NCBI GenBank assembly: GCA_020637615.1
Contig: JACKKC010000026.1
Location: 1 to 44,888, forward strand
Direction: 5' to 3'
From: Rhodovulum sp.
GTDB taxonomy: Bacteria > Pseudomonadota > Alphaproteobacteria > Rhodobacterales > Rhodobacteraceae
Length of the DNA stretch: 44,888 nt
Position 1 is the stretch's first letter; each line of letters starts with the position of its first letter. A program made the position numbers and the translations under genes. The notes under the pieces are model-generated. The model was given only the letters and a program-made list of their open reading frames with translations. It searched no databases and was not told the origin of the DNA. Positions 44,825 to 44,888 of the stretch are shown in pieces.

Positions 44825-44888
44825 CTATCGCAGATAGGCGATCGCCAGCTTCGGCGCGAGCCGCGCCGCTGCCAGAAAGTCCTGCAGC
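44825..44888 (-). CDS. TIGR01459 family HAD-type hydrolase, C-terminus only (copy 2)
   Basis: The last codons of a gene running off the window read LQDFLAAARLAPKLAIAYLR and TAG. These 20 residues are identical to the end of the complete gene at 27750-28628. The DNA differs at only three positions, all synonymous (GCG/GCA, ATC/ATT, CGA/CGC). Similarity ends at the stop codon. It lies 111 bp before ribF on the same strand. Confidence 0.85.
   Translation of the reverse strand, partial: LQDFLAAARLAPKLAIAYLR

Overview
The window is very GC-rich, densely packed chromosomal DNA from an alphaproteobacterium, most likely of the order Rhodobacterales (Rhodobacteraceae/Paracoccaceae/Roseobacter type). 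This rests on protein character and gene order: ubiK-lgt-methyltransferase-pgeF beside YbjN and proC, purE-purK, DUF1150 beside Hsp20, groSL behind a CIRCE element divergent from a TIGR01459 HAD gene, a soxBDA sarcosine oxidase cluster and a tctCBA carboxylate transporter. No rRNA, confident tRNA, CRISPR array or prophage was seen.

Layout. (1) 1-6691: one minus-strand sugar operon: LacI regulator, binding protein, two permeases, a GH32-like beta-propeller hydrolase and the ATPase. Two adjacent 14-bp palindromes lie just upstream of the regulator, and a strong hairpin follows the last gene. (2) 6692-11298: a decayed sarcosine locus. soxB and soxD are intact, soxA has lost its C-terminal half and carries a short inverted segment, soxG is absent, and the divergent GlxA/AraC-type regulator has a frameshift and a stop. 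(3) 11427-14229: csaA, a phasin with a clear terminator and a large upstream inverted repeat, proC, YbjN and ubiK, all minus. (4) 14523-17210: lgt, a MidA/NDUFAF7-type methyltransferase and pgeF, overlapping end to start. (5) 17257-24012: a DUF389 membrane protein, an Lrp regulator, a SHOCT-type membrane protein, trxB, DUF1150-Hsp20 with an RpoH-like promoter and a ROSE-like RNA thermometer, DUF465, purE, purK and a Nudix hydrolase. (6) 24028-28628: DUF2853, tam-like methyltransferase, groL, groS with CIRCE, and a HAD hydrolase.

(7) 28629-29642 holds mobile DNA: a C-terminal scrap of an apparent IS481-type transposase and a complete IS5-family (IS427-like) element with a frameshifted transposase and a TA target duplication. 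(8) 29815-38313: serS, a periplasmic rhodanese, a small membrane protein, a lipoprotein, two PliG-like (g-type lysozyme inhibitor-like) exported proteins of which one is frameshifted, tctCBA and prs. (9) 38433-44888: a DsbA-like isomerase, threonine aldolase, a YcgN-type cysteine-cluster protein, an acetyltransferase, an unrecognised histidine-rich membrane protein followed by an acyltransferase, and ribF.

The last 64 bases encode the C-terminus of a second TIGR01459 HAD gene on the minus strand. Its 20 visible residues match the copy at 27750-28628, with only synonymous base changes. The two copies therefore form an inverted pair around about 16 kb that begins with insertion-sequence DNA. 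Reversing that block would put ribF directly behind the HAD gene next to groS, the order I recall from relatives.

I found no convincing entirely new multi-gene system. The best leads are the inverted HAD pair, the soxA micro-inversion, the Hsp20 RNA thermometer, the paired LacI operators, the PliG-SH3-PliG protein cluster and the histidine-rich membrane protein.
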